A stretch of 33,851 nt of DNA from an uncultured Prevotellaceae bacterium (GTDB lineage Bacteria; Bacteroidota; Bacteroidia; Bacteroidales; Bacteroidaceae): positions 1 through 33,851 of the forward strand of contig ONAG01000078.1 of NCBI GenBank assembly GCA_900315745.1, in the 5' to 3' direction. The notes beneath the pieces are model-generated. The model ran no database searches and was not told the DNA's origin. It was given only the letters and a program-made list of their open reading frames with translations. The translations under genes and the position numbers were made by a program. Of this stretch, positions 32,271 through 33,851 are shown one piece after another; positions within the stretch are counted from its first letter, which is position 1, and each line of letters starts with the position of its first letter.

Positions 32271-33851
32271 TTATTCCGACAACATGGTCACTTCGATGCA
32301 TCTTTTCGCAGCGAGAATTTTCTGTGCCATCTGCTGCACGTCAGCAGCTGTTGTCTGTTGCACAAGCAACTTGTAGTCTTTGTCGAAATCTGCTTCGTCA
32401 TCTATTTCATGCCAGATGATATAACTCCAGTAGTCGTTGGTGATGGCAGCCTGGTCGTATTGTTTCACCAGATACTCCTTTATCTTCTGCATTGAGGACT
32501 CAGCCGGACCATATTTGGCAATATTCTCCAACTGCTTGTAGATGATGGGGTTCAGTTCCTCATATCTTTGCGGGTCAGCCTTGTAAGAGATTGCCAAGGT
32601 GGTATTTGGCACATCATCCTTTTCAAGTTGGAACGACACGCTCACACCATAAGTGCCACCCTTTTCCTCACGCACCGAGTCGGTGTATGCTATTTGAAGA
32701 GCCCTCGTAAGGAAGTCGAGAGTGAGGTCATTCTTTGGGGAGAACTCCACGTCAGCAGAGTAATAAACACTAACATTAGCCAATGGCGTGGCTTGTTTCT
32801 TGTAGAACTTGTGCACCGAGGAGCCCTCCACCACCTTTGGCACGCGGTCATAGTTGGTCTTCTCCTGCTTGTGAGTAGAAGGCAGCGATGCGAGATACTC
32901 GCACAGCAATGGTTTGAGTTCATCGATGCCGATATTGCCAATGATGACGGTGTTGAAGTTAGAAGCGTCGCTAAAGCGCTCCTTATAAATTTCAATTATG
33001 CGGTCATAGTTCGCCTTGTCAAGAGTGGCTTGAGTGACGGGCTCCACCCTTGGGTGGTGTCCGAAGAGTATGGCATTTATGGAATCATTGTAATCCACCT
33101 TTGGACTTGCGTTGCGGTTGGTGAGGAAAGAGCGAGTTCTGTTGATCAGCCCTTTAAAAGCCTCGTCATCACGTCGTGGCTGAGTGAAATAGAGGTGAGT
33201 CAGTTCCATCATCGTCTGCACGTCCTTGATGGAAGAAGAAGCAGACATGCTCTGCCCTTTGGAGCCCACTGATGGCCTTACCCTTACGATTTTGCCTGTG
33301 AGCATCTTCTTCAGTGTCAGTTGGTCCCAGTCAGCTACGCCTCCTTCAGTCACAGCACTTGTGATTAGCGAGAAGTTGGGTATGTCATCATCGGGATAGA
33401 GCGATGTGCCCCCCTCCCCTTTCATTACCATGCTTACAGCATCCTTTTGATAGTCAGTCTGTTTGAAATACACCTTCATCCCATTGGAAAGAGTGAGCAG
33501 AGTGAAGCCATTGTTTCCGAAAGGCTTTTCGCTGACTATTGAGCCAGGAGCAGGCATTGCAGTCATGAGATGTTCATCCATCTGTTTCTCAACATAAGGA
33601 GCATACTGCTGCGACTGTGCGGCTTTTACAATTTGTCTCAGTTCTGCCACCGACGGGAAGTCCACCTCGGGTTTGTCAGGTCCGAAGAGAGTCAGCACTT
33701 GGTTGTTGTCGGTGATGAGTTCTTTAGCAGCCTTGTTCACATCCTCAAGCGTCACCTCCTTGTCAAATCGTTTCATCAGTTCATAGCGGTCATCAGCCGA
33801 TATCAGAGGTTCAGCCGACAGGAAGTTGTTCACGCACCTGTTCACGTAAGA
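32271..33851 (-). CDS. M16 family peptidase, C-terminal part (gene runs off the window)
   Basis: The frame is open from the stop at 32271 to the last base of the window, giving at least 526 residues; the GTG at 33845 is internal, not a start. It covers the end of the second and the third and fourth M16 units: APGSIVSEKPFGNNGFTLLTLSNG opens the C-terminal pair, and RYEELNPIIYKQLENIAKYGP lies near the end. The zinc HxxEH motif must lie beyond the window. It is a paralogue of the peptidase at 19764-22730. It is followed by the CotH gene after 79 bases with its own promoter. Confidence 0.88.
   Translation of the reverse strand, partial: SYVNRCVNNFLSAEPLISADDRYELMKRFDKEVTLEDVNKAAKELITDNNQVLTLFGPDKPEVDFPSVAELRQIVKAAQSQQYAPYVEKQMDEHLMTAMPAPGSIVSEKPFGNNGFTLLTLSNGMKVYFKQTDYQKDAVSMVMKGEGGTSLYPDDDIPNFSLITSAVTEGGVADWDQLTLKKMLTGKIVRVRPSVGSKGQSMSASSSIKDVQTMMELTHLYFTQPRRDDEAFKGLINRTRSFLTNRNASPKVDYNDSINAILFGHHPRVEPVTQATLDKANYDRIIEIYKERFSDASNFNTVIIGNIGIDELKPLLCEYLASLPSTHKQEKTNYDRVPKVVEGSSVHKFYKKQATPLANVSVYYSADVEFSPKNDLTLDFLTRALQIAYTDSVREEKGGTYGVSVSFQLEKDDVPNTTLAISYKADPQRYEELNPIIYKQLENIAKYGPAESSMQKIKEYLVKQYDQAAITNDYWSYIIWHEIDDEADFDKDYKLLVQQTTAADVQQMAQKILAAKRCIEVTMLSE

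Noticed and set aside
33845-33851. GTG at 33845 as the true start of the second M16 gene
   Set aside because: The frame stays open to the window edge and the protein lacks the N-terminal zinc domain and signal peptide, so the gene continues beyond the window.

Overview
The window reads as chromosomal DNA of a Bacteroidota bacterium, most likely Bacteroidales close to Prevotella. The evidence is several Bacteroidota-type promoters (TTTG, 20 bases, TAnnTTTG), an almost complete lack of Shine-Dalgarno sequences, families typical of the phylum (DUF4421, porin-like barrels, M16 peptidase pairs, a NodT-type efflux channel, a discoidin-CotH protein with a tail resembling a type IX secretion sorting domain), and FtsA and RND sequences of Bacteroidales type. 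I see no rRNA, tRNA, CRISPR array, transposase or phage gene.

Bases 1-9000 are mostly minus strand. An exported esterase-like protein lacking the usual catalytic His comes first, then a shrunken relic of a larger gene (1293-1506) and an HD-domain protein. A compact minus-strand run (5819 to 2112) follows: an iron-sulfur flavoprotein with a twin-arginine leader, two or three very small ORFs, a methyltransferase, a flavin reductase and an AlkZ-like (HTH_42) protein. A DUF2271 protein diverges from it. Next is a yaaA - nitroreductase - esterase set that looks like a redox or peroxide stress unit.

Bases 9000-19700 hold a stand-alone ftsA without ftsZ, a queuosine-precursor transporter, a DUF4421 barrel and a tripartite RND efflux operon (adaptor, permease, outer-membrane channel). 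The permease is broken by an out-of-frame deletion. A BASS-family transporter diverges from this operon.

Bases 19700-28600 carry a large M16 zinc peptidase, a Bor-like lipoprotein with a small outer-membrane barrel, an aldose 1-epimerase-like protein divergent from a GH67 alpha-glucuronidase with an intact catalytic triad, a small lipoprotein and an exported flavodoxin.

Bases 28600-33851 carry an unrecognised lipoprotein, an 885-base non-coding stretch packed with palindromes and short tandem repeats, the discoidin-CotH secreted protein and the C-terminal part of a second M16 peptidase that runs off the window.

Three themes stand out. Redox flavoproteins recur, two of them apparently exported. 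Gene decay is visible in the RND permease, the 1293 relic, the divergent esterase active site and possibly the methyltransferase 5' end. A DNA-glycosylase-like gene sits inside a flavoprotein operon. None of these was tested by a database search; all assignments come from reading motifs.
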